From assembly GCF_029223525.1 (NCBI RefSeq), contig NZ_JARHTQ010000006.1, forward strand, positions 1-64,000: 64,000 nucleotides of DNA, given 5' to 3'. A model generated the notes under the pieces. That model searched no databases. It was not told the DNA's origin and saw only the letters and a list, made by a program, of their open reading frames with translations. Position numbers and translations under genes: made by a program. Position 1 is the stretch's first letter, and every line of letters starts with the position of its first letter. Of the stretch, positions 42,663-52,176 are shown piece by piece. Origin of the DNA: Streptantibioticus ferralitis (lineage in GTDB: Bacteria; Actinomycetota; Actinomycetes; Streptomycetales; Streptomycetaceae).

Positions 42663-43888
42663 ATCGCCTTCTCCCGTTCCACCTCGACCGGGACGGCGTC
42701 ATGCTCGGCGTCGTGCGCGGCCAGGAAGGCCGCCACGGCGGCGGGCCAGCCGAAGCGCTCCGCACGGGCCCGGGCCGCCGCCCTGCGCCGCGCCTCGGGT
42801 ACCGCCAGCAGTTCGCCGACCGCGTCGGCGAAGGCCGCACCGTCGTCCCGAGCCGCCCGGCCCGCCGACCCGACCACCGCGGGCAGCGCCGAGGACTCGC
42901 TGACCACCACCGGCGTACCGCAGGCCAGCGCCTCCAACGCGGCGAGCCCGAAGGTCTCCACGGGACCGGGCGCGAGCACCACGTCCGCGCCGGCCATCAG
43001 CCCGTACAGGGTGTCCTTCTGCGCGACATGCCCGAGGAACCGCACCGGAAGCTCCTCCCGGCGGGCCCGCTGTTCGAGTTGACCGCGCAGCGGCCCGTCC
43101 CCCGCGATCACCAGCACGGCATGCGTCCCGCGCGCCCGCAGCGCGGCGAGCGCGTCCAGCGCCCGCCCGGGCCGCTTCTCCACCGACAGCCGGACACACA
43201 TCGCGAGCAGCACCTGCTCGGGCCAGGCGTACTGGGCACGGGTCCGCTCGCCGGCCGCCGCCGGATGGCACGCGTCCAGGTCCACTCCGAGCGGCGCGTG
43301 CACCACGTTGCGGGCGCCGATCCGGTCGAACTCGGCGGCCGCCCACGCGGTTGTGCACACCACCCGGGAAAAGGAGTGCGCGGTACGGGAGTTGAGCCGG
43401 TCCGCGGCGCCGCGTGCGACCGACTCCGGCAGCCCCCACATGCGCAGCACCCCGTCGGCGCTCTCGTGCGACACCATCACGGCGGGCACCCGCCGCCGCC
43501 TGGCCCAGGCACCGGTCCAGCGCAGCGTCGTACGGTCGGAGACCTCAAGGCGGTCCGGGCGCAGCGCGGTCAGCTGGCGTGCCACCGCCCGGCGGTCGAC
43601 CAGCACCCGGTAGCCGCCGGAGCCCGGGACCACCGGGCCCGGCAGCGTGATCACCCGGCCCTGCTCGGTGCGCTCATCGCGGTACCCCGGGCCCGGCACG
43701 ATCAGCACCGGTTCATGCCCGGCCGCCAGATATCCGGCACCGAGGTGCCGCAGCGCGGTGCGCAAGCCCCCGGAGACCGGTGTGACGAAGTTGGCCAGGC
43801 GGACGATGCGCAGTCCACCGCGCTCGCGCCGGTGGCCCATCGCGGCCTCCCGCTCGCTGCCGCGCTCGTGCGGCGGGTACCCGCTCAC
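42659..43888 (-). CDS. Glycosyltransferase family 4, protein 2
   Basis: 409 aa, GT-B fold. N-terminal VRLANFVTPVSGGLRTALRHLG, mid-region HAPLGVDLDACHP, donor-site region VRLSVEKRPGRALDAL, and the family 4 EX7E-type PVETFGLAALEALACGTPVV. Overlaps both neighbours by 4 bases. An in-frame start further in (MGHRRERGG) is possible. Acceptor unknown; cytoplasmic, membrane-associated action expected. Confidence 0.9.
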   Translation of the reverse strand: MSGYPPHERGSEREAAMGHRRERGGLRIVRLANFVTPVSGGLRTALRHLGAGYLAAGHEPVLIVPGPGYRDERTEQGRVITLPGPVVPGSGGYRVLVDRRAVARQLTALRPDRLEVSDRTTLRWTGAWARRRRVPAVMVSHESADGVLRMWGLPESVARGAADRLNSRTAHSFSRVVCTTAWAAAEFDRIGARNVVHAPLGVDLDACHPAAAGERTRAQYAWPEQVLLAMCVRLSVEKRPGRALDALAALRARGTHAVLVIAGDGPLRGQLEQRARREELPVRFLGHVAQKDTLYGLMAGADVVLAPGPVETFGLAALEALACGTPVVVSESSALPAVVGSAGRAARDDGAAFADAVGELLAVPEARRRAAARARAERFGWPAAVAAFLAAHDAEHDAVPVEVEREKAI

Positions 43889-45039
43889 GCCGCCACCTCC
43901 GAAGCCGTGGTCTTGCGGGAGCGCCGCTCGGCGAGCACCTCTTCGTAGTGGCCGATCAGCAGATCGCCGACGGCCGCCCAGGAGCGGCCCTCGACAGCCG
44001 CACGGCCGGCCAGGCCGTACGCGGCGCGCAACCGCGGCGTGGTGGCGAGCCGCCGCACCGCGTCCCGTAGCGCGTCGGGATCGTCGGGCGGGACCAGCAG
44101 GCCGGTGCGGCCCGGGCTCACCAGATCCAGCGGGCCGCCCGCCGCCGGAGCGACCACCGGTATCCCGCTGGCCATCGCCTCCTGCACGGTCTGGCAGAAC
44201 GTCTCCATCGGTCCGGTGTGCGCGAAGACGTCCAACGAGGCGTAGATGCTCGCGAGTTCGCCCCCGGTACGGCGGCCCAGGAAGACGGCCGAGGGCAGGG
44301 CGGCGCGCAGGTTCGCGGCGCTCGGCCCGTCGCCGACGACGACCAGCCGCACTCCCGGCAGCTCGGCCACCCCGGCGAGCAGTTCCACCCGCTTCTCCGG
44401 CGCGAGACGGCCGACGTAGCCGACCAGCACCTCACCGCCGGGCGCGAGCTCCTGGCGCAGCGCCGCGTCTCGGTGCGCGGGGTGGAAGCGCACCGCGTCC
44501 ACCCCGCGCGGCCACAGGTGGACCCGCGGGATGCCGTGGCGTTCCAGGTCGGCGGCGGAGGCGGTGGAGGGCGCGAGGGTGCGGTCGGCGGCGGTGTGCA
44601 GGGTGCGCAGCCGGTGCCAGGCCGCGTTCTCGCCGATGCCGAGGTACGCCCGGGCGTACCCGCCCAGATCGGTCTGGTAGACCGCGACGCAGGGCAGGCC
44701 CAGTCGGGCGGCACCGGCCACGCCGTGCGCCCCGATGACGAACGGGCTGGCCAGATGGACGAGGTCGGCGCGGTGAGCGGCGATGGCGGCCGCCACGCGA
44801 CGGCCGGGAAGGGCCACCCGCACCTGTCGGTAGCCGGGCAGCGGAAGGGACGGGACACGCACGACCGGGCAGGGCGCGGCGGCGTCCGCCTCGGCCGCCC
44901 GGTCGCGGGCAGGAGCGGTCGGGGCAATGACCAGCGGGGCGTGGCCGCGCGCGGCCAGGTGCTCAGCGGTCCGCAGCGCGCAGTGGGCGACGCCGTTGAC
45001 ATCGGGCGGGAAGGATTCGGTGACGAGGGCGACTCGCAT
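43885..45039 (-). CDS. Glycosyltransferase family 4, protein 1 (MgtA/PimB-like)
   Basis: 384 aa. MRVALVTESFPPDVNGVAH start, VYQTDLGGYARAYLG, WPRGVDAVRFHP, YVGRLAPEKRVELLAGV and GPMETFCQTVQEAMASGIPV. This text pattern resembles GDP-mannose-dependent alpha-mannosyltransferases of actinomycetes. The ATG at 45039 is chosen over the longer frame because the family N terminus starts there. First gene of the GT4-GT4-esterase unit. Confidence 0.9.
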   Translation of the reverse strand: MRVALVTESFPPDVNGVAHCALRTAEHLAARGHAPLVIAPTAPARDRAAEADAAAPCPVVRVPSLPLPGYRQVRVALPGRRVAAAIAAHRADLVHLASPFVIGAHGVAGAARLGLPCVAVYQTDLGGYARAYLGIGENAAWHRLRTLHTAADRTLAPSTASAADLERHGIPRVHLWPRGVDAVRFHPAHRDAALRQELAPGGEVLVGYVGRLAPEKRVELLAGVAELPGVRLVVVGDGPSAANLRAALPSAVFLGRRTGGELASIYASLDVFAHTGPMETFCQTVQEAMASGIPVVAPAAGGPLDLVSPGRTGLLVPPDDPDALRDAVRRLATTPRLRAAYGLAGRAAVEGRSWAAVGDLLIGHYEEVLAERRSRKTTASEVAA

Positions 45040-45447
45040 ACTGCGGTTGTCGGCGGCCGCGGAAAGGGCGCGGCCACGTCGATCTTTCCCCCCGGGAAAC
45101 GTTCCGTGAGCTTCTGGCCTCCGGCCCCGACCTTGACCACCAGGCACACTCCGAACCCACCCATTGACTCCTTTCCGGCGGATCTTGACCGCCGGGGCGA
45201 GGCAGGTGGCGACCGTCCCATGGCCGCCGGTCCGGGCGGTCGTGCACGACGGCGAAAGCTCCAGGCCGTCGCGGCGGACAACCGCGACAGACGTGGATCA
45301 GCCGTGCCGAACCGGCTGCCCCACGGCGCGCTTCGCCGTCGCGGTGATGACCGCATCCCGCCGCGACGGCGAGGAACCACAACGACGTGGACCCGCGGTG
45401 TCGAACCCACCACAAACCGGTGAAAACCGCTGGAACCGCCGGGGACG
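45040..45447. other. Gene-free stretch with copies of the dispersed repeat
   Basis: Holds repeat copies at 45265-45302 and 45358-45400 and a hairpin pairing TCGCCGTCGCGG (45333-45344) with CCGCGACGGCGA (45361-45372). Frames here read only repeat sequence. Confidence 0.6.
45265..45400. repeat. Two reverse-oriented copies of the dispersed intergenic repeat
   Basis: Copy at 45358-45400 reads CCGCCGCGACGGCGAGGAAC and continues with ACAACGACGTGGACC; this is the reverse complement pattern of the 28.6-28.9 kb copies. A degenerate copy lies at 45265-45302. Confidence 0.7.
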
Positions 45448-46878
45448 CTAGCGCTGGCGGACGGAAGGCGCGGCCGCCGTGCTGAGCCTGCCGCGGACCG
45501 CCGTCTGCACATCGGCCTCCTCGGCCGGGTCCGCCGCCAGGCGCCGCAGCTGGGCGAGCACCCGGACGTCACCGGTGGCGGCATGCCGCGCGGCGAGTTC
45601 ACGGGTGGACTCCTCGCAGTCCCACAGACACTCGATGGCGAACCCGTCGGCGAACGACGGGTCGATGACCGCCAGCGTCCGGGCCGCGCAGCCGCGCAGA
45701 TGCGAGGACGGGGTTTCCCGGTAGACGTGGCGCACCACGGGGGCCGCGCACTCGATGGCGAGCCGTCCCGCGCCCTCCACCAGCACGGCCAGTCCCTCGG
45801 CGGCGGCGCCCGAGGTCCGCACCACCCGCCGCAGGGCGGCGAGCACGCGTGCGGCGTCTTCGGACCCGCCGAGCACGGAGAGCATCCGGGCGGCAGCCGC
45901 GCCCAGTTCGTCGTCACGGGCGGCCCAGCGGCGGGCCTGGTCGACACCGGCGACGCTGCGCATACGGCTGAAGGACTCCAGCGCGGCACGTGAGACGACC
46001 GGTGAGGGGTCGGCGGCGGCGGCTTCTATCAGGGCGAGGACATCGGGGTCCTGCCGGTCGGCCAGATGGCGCAGGGCGGCGGCGCGGGCCGCCTGCGGAC
46101 CCCGGCGGGCGGCGTCCAGCAGCTCGGGGCGGTGTTCCGGACCGGCGACGGCGGCCAGGCAGCGGGCGGCGGGCGCGTCCCGGTGTTGCACGGGGTATCC
46201 GTCGAGCCCCTGCTGGGCCCACTCCAGTACGTCCCGCACGCTCCAGCCGGGCGCGGGCCCGGCCGGGCGCAGTTGGCGCTGCCAGCGGTCGAAGGACCCC
46301 TGTTCCTGGGCCGCCCGCACCCGCTCCCCGTGCACCCGGTCCTCCGCCCACAGCCGCCAGGGCCGGGGCTCATAGGCCTCGCGCAGGGCGCGGGCAAGCG
46401 ACGCGTCGCCCTCCGCACCGCGTGGGAAGCGCTCCAGGATGGCCGGGGCCAGCGCGGTCAGGCCCGCGTCGTCGTCCCGCAGCGCGAGCTCGTCCAGCGC
46501 CCAGTTCCAGTTGGCGCCACGGGCCGCGTAGTCGCGCAGCAGTCGCAGCGCGTCACGGCGTCCGTACCCGGCGAGGTGGCCGAGGACCGACAGGGCGAGC
46601 CCGGTGCGCTGCTCCTCGGTGTCGAGGAGGTCGTCCGGGTGGAAGAGGTGCTGCTCGATCCCGTCGAGCCCGCCTTCGAGCTCCGAGTACAGGCGCGCGT
46701 AGTACAGCGAGCGTGACTCGACCTGCCAGTCGCGGCGGGGGTCGCTGAGGACACACTGCTCCAGCGCGGCGAGGGCCTCGCCGCGCTGCTCCGCGAGGGC
46801 ATGCAGGGTCCCGTCTCCACGCCCTCGCTGGAGGAGGCCGAGAAGGGTGCCGCTGGGCGCTATGTCGGGGTCGAACAT
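45448..46878 (-). CDS. HEAT-repeat protein
   Basis: 476 aa, no signal or membrane segment. The C-terminal 250 residues are HEAT-like helical pairs: AARAAALRHLADRQDPDVLA, PVVSRAALESFSRMRSVAGV, ELGAAAARMLSVLGG, TRELAARHAATGDVRVLAQL. N-terminal half has WQVESRSLYYARLYSELEGG and no known motif. Probably a protein-protein scaffold; no partner is evident. ATG at 46878. Confidence 0.83.
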   Translation of the reverse strand: MFDPDIAPSGTLLGLLQRGRGDGTLHALAEQRGEALAALEQCVLSDPRRDWQVESRSLYYARLYSELEGGLDGIEQHLFHPDDLLDTEEQRTGLALSVLGHLAGYGRRDALRLLRDYAARGANWNWALDELALRDDDAGLTALAPAILERFPRGAEGDASLARALREAYEPRPWRLWAEDRVHGERVRAAQEQGSFDRWQRQLRPAGPAPGWSVRDVLEWAQQGLDGYPVQHRDAPAARCLAAVAGPEHRPELLDAARRGPQAARAAALRHLADRQDPDVLALIEAAAADPSPVVSRAALESFSRMRSVAGVDQARRWAARDDELGAAAARMLSVLGGSEDAARVLAALRRVVRTSGAAAEGLAVLVEGAGRLAIECAAPVVRHVYRETPSSHLRGCAARTLAVIDPSFADGFAIECLWDCEESTRELAARHAATGDVRVLAQLRRLAADPAEEADVQTAVRGRLSTAAAPSVRQR

Positions 46879-47243
46879 GAGGTCAGCATCCGGTACGGAG
46901 GGTTACGGTGGCAACGGGATTTCCGCCGTTGGTGCCCGGCATCCTTACCGCTGAACGCAGGCGCTATGCCTGGACCGAGGTACGGATCGCGCACGGGTAC
47001 AAGCGCCGCAGCTTACCCGGAGTGTGCAGTTCCGAGGCGACCCGGTGCACCCCGCTGACCGGGAACGTCCCGTTCGCCACTGGGATATGCCAGAAGCACC
47101 ACCGGATCGGGTATTGCGGAAACCCTTACGGACGATCGCTCGCTGTGCAACAGTCGTCACTGACCCTTTGGGCCGATCTGAAGCTCTCACGCCGCCTCGC
47201 GCCCGCAGCTGACGTCTGTATCTGAGTACGTTCGGAGACAGTC
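46879..47243. other. Gene-free stretch between divergent genes
   Basis: No gene is supported: the longest frame (46908-47225) has poor GC3 and no family-like text. A possible ECF-type -35, GGAAAC, lies at 47119-47124, but no matching -10 is clear. Confidence 0.4.
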
Positions 47244-48701
47244 ATGCCGTCCCATCTGCATGCGGACCACGCCGCAGCACCGTTGCCGGACCCCGGCACC
47301 CTTGACGCGCTCATCTCCCAGGCGCGTCAGTTGCGCGGCCAGGTCGACGCCGTGCGCCGCGAACCCGGCCTTGACGACGATGACGCGCAGAGCCGCTGGC
47401 AGCGCGCGCTGTGCGATCTCGCGATGCACCACCTCGACGACCTCGGCGAGCACTTGGGCCAGCTCAAGGAGGGACTGCGGGAGGAAGACGGCGGCGCGGC
47501 CGGGGCCGCCTACCCGACGGCCGCGCCGCCCGTTCCCGGCGAGCAACCGCCGCCCGCCCACCACGAGGTGCGCGACCTCGGCCGGGCGGGCAGCGCGGAG
47601 TGGGACCTACTGACCGACCAGGTGACCTGGTCCGACGACTTGTACGGAATCTTCGGCAGGACGAAGACGGATGGTCCGCTGACCCTCGACGAACTTCCGT
47701 CCTGGCTGTTCGCACAGGACCAGCAGACCCTCACCGCGATGGTGACCGGCTGCCTGGTGGACGGCAAGCCGATCAACGGCGAGTTCCGCATCGTGCGCCC
47801 GGACGGCTCGGTTCGCTCGGTGCACATGGTGGGCGAGCCGGTGCTCGATGCCGACGGCTCCACCGCCTCGATGTGGGCGGTGCTACGGGACGTCAGCGAA
47901 CTACGCCGCAGCCAGCGGGCGTTGCGCGAGACCCGTGACTCGCTGCAACGCCAGCGAGAGGTGGCGCAGACCGAGCACCGGCTGGCGGTCGAACTGCAGG
48001 AAGCCGTGCTTCCGCCGTGGCGCGGCTCCCTGCGGTTCCCGCCCGATGGCGACACGCCCGCGCTGGACCTCGCCGCGTACTACCTGCCGTCCGGCAGCAG
48101 CGCACTGATCGGCGGGGACTGGTACGACGCGATGGAACTCTCCGACGGCAACACGCTGTTGACGGTGGGCGACCTCACCGGCCATGGTGTCGCGGCGACT
48201 TCCGGTATGGCGATGCTGCTCGGCGCGGTGCGCGGAATGGCGCTTGTCGGCCTGGAGCCGGGCGAGTTGCTGGCGCGGCTCAACGAACTGGTGGACCGTT
48301 CGGCCCAGCCGGCGCTGGGCAGCGCACTGTGCTGCCGCTACGACGGACAGCGGCGCACCCTGACCTGGGCCCAGGCCGGGCACCCCGCCCCGCTGCTGTT
48401 CCGCGACGGGACGGGGCGCTGCCTGGCGGCACCGGAGGGCATGTTGCTCGGCGCGACCTCCGGCGCCGCGTACGGCCAGCGCACGGAGTACCTCCTCCCT
48501 GGCGACCTGCTGGTACTGCACACGGACGGGCTCGCCCCGCACCGGACGGCGGAAGCCGCCGCCGCACCCCAACTGCTGGACCTCGGGCCGCGGTTCGCCC
48601 AGGCGCGTAGCGCCCAGGAGTGTGTGCGTGCGGTCGTCGAACAACTCGGCAGCCCCGAGCGCGAGCACGACGCCTGCGTGCTGGTCGCCCGGATCTCGTA
48701 G
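47244..48701 (+). CDS. PAS domain and SpoIIE-type PP2C phosphatase
   Basis: 485 aa. N-terminal helical region to about 95, PAS fold about 105-215 (EWDLLTDQVTWSDDLYGIFG, EFRIVRPDGSVRSVHMVGEP), a linker helix (SQRALRETRDSLQRQREVA), then SpoIIE/RsbU phosphatase with IGGDWYDAM, VGDLTGHGVAATSGMAML and LLVLHTDGL. Metal-binding Asp residues appear kept. Such proteins dephosphorylate anti-anti-sigma factors. No anti-sigma or antagonist neighbour is present. ATG at 47244 after CGGAGAC. Confidence 0.92.
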   Translation: MPSHLHADHAAAPLPDPGTLDALISQARQLRGQVDAVRREPGLDDDDAQSRWQRALCDLAMHHLDDLGEHLGQLKEGLREEDGGAAGAAYPTAAPPVPGEQPPPAHHEVRDLGRAGSAEWDLLTDQVTWSDDLYGIFGRTKTDGPLTLDELPSWLFAQDQQTLTAMVTGCLVDGKPINGEFRIVRPDGSVRSVHMVGEPVLDADGSTASMWAVLRDVSELRRSQRALRETRDSLQRQREVAQTEHRLAVELQEAVLPPWRGSLRFPPDGDTPALDLAAYYLPSGSSALIGGDWYDAMELSDGNTLLTVGDLTGHGVAATSGMAMLLGAVRGMALVGLEPGELLARLNELVDRSAQPALGSALCCRYDGQRRTLTWAQAGHPAPLLFRDGTGRCLAAPEGMLLGATSGAAYGQRTEYLLPGDLLVLHTDGLAPHRTAEAAAAPQLLDLGPRFAQARSAQECVRAVVEQLGSPEREHDACVLVARIS

Positions 48702-48709
48702 CTCTGGTC

Positions 48710-48726
48710 GGGCGCCCGAGGCGCCC
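48710..48726. terminator. Stem-loop after the SpoIIE gene
   Basis: GGGCGCC (48710-48716) pairs with GGCGCCC (48720-48726), loop of 3, nine bases past the stop. Confidence 0.5.
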
Positions 48727-48829
48727 CCTGGAGCTGGTGTCCATAGGCTCGTAACGCAACGGTGGATCCCATAGCCGCCCCTGTCGGCATTGGTCGGCGG
48801 CGGGCCCGGCTACGCCCGTCCGAACGGCC

Positions 48830-50314
48830 CTACACGCTTGCGGTGCCGCTCTTCGGCCCGGACTTCTTCGGCAGGACCGTACGGATCTCATCACGCAGAT
48901 CCTGGATGCTCTGGAACTCGGCATAACGCCCGGTCAGCCGGTACATCTCACGCAACCGGTCCCAGGTGCGATGGGACGAGGTCTGGCCGATGCTCAGCAG
49001 GGCCAACCGTGCGTACCGGTCGGCCTGTTCGGGATCGTCGGCGATGAAGCATGCCGATGCCATCGAGATGTAGTCGAAGATCCGCGACCGTTCATGTCCC
49101 GCGCAGCGCAACTCCAGTGCCTGCTGTGCATGGTGCTGCGCGGGCAGCGCGGCCGACGGATCATGCTCGGCGAGGGTGCGGAACGCCAGTGCCTGCATGC
49201 CGTGCAGATCGGCCTCGTCGAAGTTCTGCATCCAGCAGGGCGGCGGCACATCGTCCTTGTCGGAGACGAAGAGATCCTCCGCCTGGCCCAGGGTGCGGCG
49301 CATCGCCTGGCCGCGTCCTTTGGAGGCCAGTGCCCAGGCCTCGATGGTCTGCAGCATGGCGCGGGTGCGGGGCAGGGCCTGCTCGCCCGAGCCGGACTGC
49401 GCGAGTTTCATCAGGTCCAACGCGTCGTCGGGGCGGCCCAGATGAACCATCTGGCGGGCGGCGCGGGACATCGCCTCACCCGCCCGGGGCCGGTCGCCGC
49501 CTTCGCGTGCGGCGTGTGCGGCGATCACGAAGTACTTCTGGGCGGTGGGCTCCAGACCCACGTCGTGTGACATCCATCCGGCGAGGCACGCGAGGTTCGC
49601 CGCGACTCCCCACAACCGCCGTTGCAGATGAGCGGGATGCCGGTAGGAGAGCATGCCCCCCACTTCGTTGAGCTGCCCGACGACCGCCTTGCGTTGCAGG
49701 CCTCCGCCGCGGGAGGCGTCCCAGGCGCGGAACACCTCGACGGAGCGCTCCAGCGCCTCGATCTCCTCGGAGCCCACGGGTGCCGCCTCGTAGCGGTCAT
49801 AGCCCGCGGTGGTGGCCTGGGCGGAGTGCAGGGGGTCGTCGACTACGGGGGCGTCGGCTGAGAGGGCAGGGTCGGTGTGCAGCCACTCGTACATGGCGCT
49901 ACTGAGTGCGGAACCAGCGGCAAGCGCGGCGCCCGCGCCCACCAAACCGCGTCGGTTGAGCATAAGGTCCATTCCCGTGAATTCGGTGAGGACCTCTGCG
50001 GTTCGCTCCGGTGGCCACGGCAGGCTTTCGACGGCCTGCTTCTTTCCCGTACGCCGATGCCGGTCGAACCCGAGATCCTCGATGGTCACGACACGGCCGA
50101 GGCGCTCGGTGAACAAGGCGGCCAACACTTTCGGCACCGGATCGCGCGGCGTCTCACCGGTCTCGATCCACCGGCGCACACGAGAGGTGTCCGTCGACAG
50201 CTGCGGGTGGCCCATCGCGGCCGCCTGCCTGTTGACCATCCTCGCGAGCTCGCCCTTGGACCATCCGGTGAGTCCGAACAGATCCGCGAGCCGGGTGTTG
50301 GCTTCCTTGATCAC
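48830..50314 (-). CDS. NsdA-like regulatory protein with TPR-type repeats
   Basis: 494 aa from GTG 50314 (preceded by GGGGGC on the minus strand). N-terminal region: ANTRLADLFGLTGWSKGELA, then TDTSRVRRWIETGETPRDPV, an XRE-like helix-turn-helix; a Tat-like hydrophobic segment LVGAGAALAAGSALSS near 125; the remainder is helical repeats (WGVAANLACLAGWMSHDVGL, DRYARLALLSIGQTSSHRTW). Matches the Streptomyces NsdA group, negative regulators of development and antibiotic production. Divergent from the APH gene across a repeat-rich intergenic region. Confidence 0.85.
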   Translation of the reverse strand: MIKEANTRLADLFGLTGWSKGELARMVNRQAAAMGHPQLSTDTSRVRRWIETGETPRDPVPKVLAALFTERLGRVVTIEDLGFDRHRRTGKKQAVESLPWPPERTAEVLTEFTGMDLMLNRRGLVGAGAALAAGSALSSAMYEWLHTDPALSADAPVVDDPLHSAQATTAGYDRYEAAPVGSEEIEALERSVEVFRAWDASRGGGLQRKAVVGQLNEVGGMLSYRHPAHLQRRLWGVAANLACLAGWMSHDVGLEPTAQKYFVIAAHAAREGGDRPRAGEAMSRAARQMVHLGRPDDALDLMKLAQSGSGEQALPRTRAMLQTIEAWALASKGRGQAMRRTLGQAEDLFVSDKDDVPPPCWMQNFDEADLHGMQALAFRTLAEHDPSAALPAQHHAQQALELRCAGHERSRIFDYISMASACFIADDPEQADRYARLALLSIGQTSSHRTWDRLREMYRLTGRYAEFQSIQDLRDEIRTVLPKKSGPKSGTASV

Positions 50315-50765
50315 GTCAAGCCCCCAGGTTCCTCGGCACAGTTGACAGTAGTGGCCGACCGAACGGGTCGCGAGCATTCGCCAGGGTCCGCCAGGGTCCG
50401 CCACATGGTCTGCCACCCGCGGATGGGTGTGCTGTAGGAACGCGCCTCCCCGGCCCATCCGGAGCCCGGGTGACGGAGGTACCTGTAATCCCTGCCTGTA
50501 GTCCCTGAGGTATGGGGTGCCCTGCGGTATGGGGTGAAGGTGTCTCCGCATCCCCGCATCCTCGGTGTGCGTCCAGGTACGCATCCGAGGTACCGAGGTA
50601 TCAGGGTCCGCCCTGACACCCGGGTCCGGAAGCCGAGCAGGCGCCCGGCAGCCGCATTCCCCCAGGGTGCGGAGGCCGGTTGGGGACCCCGCCGGACCGG
50701 TGAGTGCCACCCCTGAACGAGCCAGAAGCATTCCCCAGGCACACGAAGGGATCTGTTACCACCCC
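50315..50765. other. Intergenic region with clustered short repeats
   Basis: No gene is supported. It holds tandem AGGGTCCGCC (50383-50402), tandem CCTGTARTCCCTG (50482-50507), two GGTATGGGGTG, a GAGGTA repeat near 50587-50599, and the stem TCAGGG/CCCTGA (50601-50616). A -35-like TTGACA lies at 50342. The arrangement looks like several regulator sites between two divergent genes. Confidence 0.5.
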
Positions 50766-51917
50766 ATGTACTCAGCATCGTCCTCCGTGTCCGCCCCACC
50801 CCGGCCACTCGCCCCGCGCGGGCCAGGCCTCGTGGCGCGCCCCCGGGCCGCCTCCGCCGAGCCGTTCCTGGACCCCTCGTACGCGGCCGCGGCGGGCCGT
50901 GGCGCCGGGCGGCCGCGCGGCGTCCCGGCCGGCGCCTCCCATCCGCTGAGCGGGAGGCTCGATGTGACGGGCCCCCAGGGGGCGCCGCTGCGGTCGGCGA
51001 TCGCCTCCGTCCAGCGGATCTGTCCGGAGTTCTCCCCGGCGCAGGTGATGCGGCGCACCAGCCGTACCGTGCTCCTCGTGGGCACGGCAGGACGCAGCCC
51101 CGCCGTCGCCAAGTGCCTGCTGGACCACTCACCCGTATGGGAGAAGCAGTTCAGGCAGGAAATAGCGGCATACCGGACCTTCGTCCGGCACCGTCCTCCG
51201 GCCCGGGTGCCGCGTCTGGTCGCGGCGGACCCGGAGAGCTGCACGCTGGTGATGGAGCGCTTGCCGGGGCGGGTGGCGGCGATCCAGCGGCATCCCGTGG
51301 AAGCCCCGCCGCGCGCCGACATACGAGCCGCGCTCGGCGCCATCTGCCGGATCAACCAATGGCAGCCGCCCGCCGACGCATTCAAGCGCCCCCTTGAGTA
51401 CGCGACCCGACTCGCCCGCTTCCATGAGCTGGGGCTGCTCACCGACCGCGACCTGGGCGACCTGCAGAAGCTGCTGCGTGGCCTGGCCCGCGACTTCGGC
51501 GGCCACGGTCCCTGGCAGTTCTGCCATGGCGACGCCCTGCTCTCCAATATGCTGCTCTCGCCCACCGGCCCTGTCCTGGTGGACTGGGAGCACGCGGGCT
51601 GGTACCTGCCGGGGTATGACCTGGCGGTGCTGTGGTCCGTACTCGGCGACGACCCGGTGACCAGGCGTCACATCAGCCAGCTCGCGCAGTCCCCGGGACC
51701 CGCCTGGCGGGACGCCTTCCTGGTGAATCTGATGCTGGTGCTGACGCGGGAGATCCGCACCTACGAGACAGCCGTACAGCGCCCCATGCACGGCACCGGC
51801 CCGGCCACCCCGGGCGCGGCCGAAGCGGGTGAGGAACAGCGGCTGCTGCTGCGCCGTCTGCACGACGACTGCGGAATGGCGCGCCGCGCGGTGCGGGCGG
51901 CCGTGGGCACCCGCTGA
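50766..51917 (+). CDS. Aminoglycoside-phosphotransferase-fold kinase
   Basis: 383 aa, no signal peptide. The first 70 residues are low-complexity and probably disordered. ATP-lysine region [19 protein letters not shown], hinge [12 protein letters not shown], catalytic loop [13 protein letters not shown], metal-binding [20 protein letters not shown]. The real target is probably not an aminoglycoside. ATG at 50766 has no close ribosome site. Divergent from the NsdA-like gene and ended by the stem-loop at 52004-52038. Confidence 0.86.
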   Translation: MYSASSSVSAPPRPLAPRGPGLVARPRAASAEPFLDPSYAAAAGRGAGRPRGVPAGASHPLSGRLDVTGPQGAPLRSAIASVQRICPEFSPAQVMRRTSRTVLLVGTAGRSPAVAKCLLDHSPVWEKQFRQEIAAYRTFVRHRPPARVPRLVAADPESCTLVMERLPGRVAAIQRHPVEAPPRADIRAALGAICRINQWQPPADAFKRPLEYATRLARFHELGLLTDRDLGDLQKLLRGLARDFGGHGPWQFCHGDALLSNMLLSPTGPVLVDWEHAGWYLPGYDLAVLWSVLGDDPVTRRHISQLAQSPGPAWRDAFLVNLMLVLTREIRTYETAVQRPMHGTGPATPGAAEAGEEQRLLLRRLHDDCGMARRAVRAAVGTR

Positions 51918-52176
51918 GCCATCCGACGTCACCTGGACGGCGTCATCCGGGGAGCCAAATTCCGGGCGCCGAAGGTCTGGTCCGCTGAAGCCGTGCAGGC
52001 GTGAATGCCCGTGCTGGGAAGCCCCCGGCACGGGCATTGACGTGTGCTGCATCTCCCGGGGGACAACCCCCGGAACCCCCGCGAAACCGGACGGCATGGA
52101 TGGTTGACTGACCATCAGACAGCCGGTACGCCTGGGGTTCCGCCCCGCACGGGACGCCCAGACCGAGGAGGCTGCT
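51918..52176. other. Intergenic region holding the APH terminator
   Basis: Apart from the stem-loop at 52004-52038, no gene or promoter is clear. GAGGAG at 52165-52170 is the ribosome site for the next gene. Confidence 0.5.
52004..52038 (+). terminator. Terminator after the APH-fold gene
   Basis: Perfect 11-bp stem AATGCCCGTGC (52004-52014) with GCACGGGCATT (52028-52038), loop of 13. Confidence 0.8.

Noticed and set aside
46908-47225. 105-codon frame between the HEAT-repeat and SpoIIE genes
   Set aside because: Low GC3, no ribosome site and no recognisable protein text.
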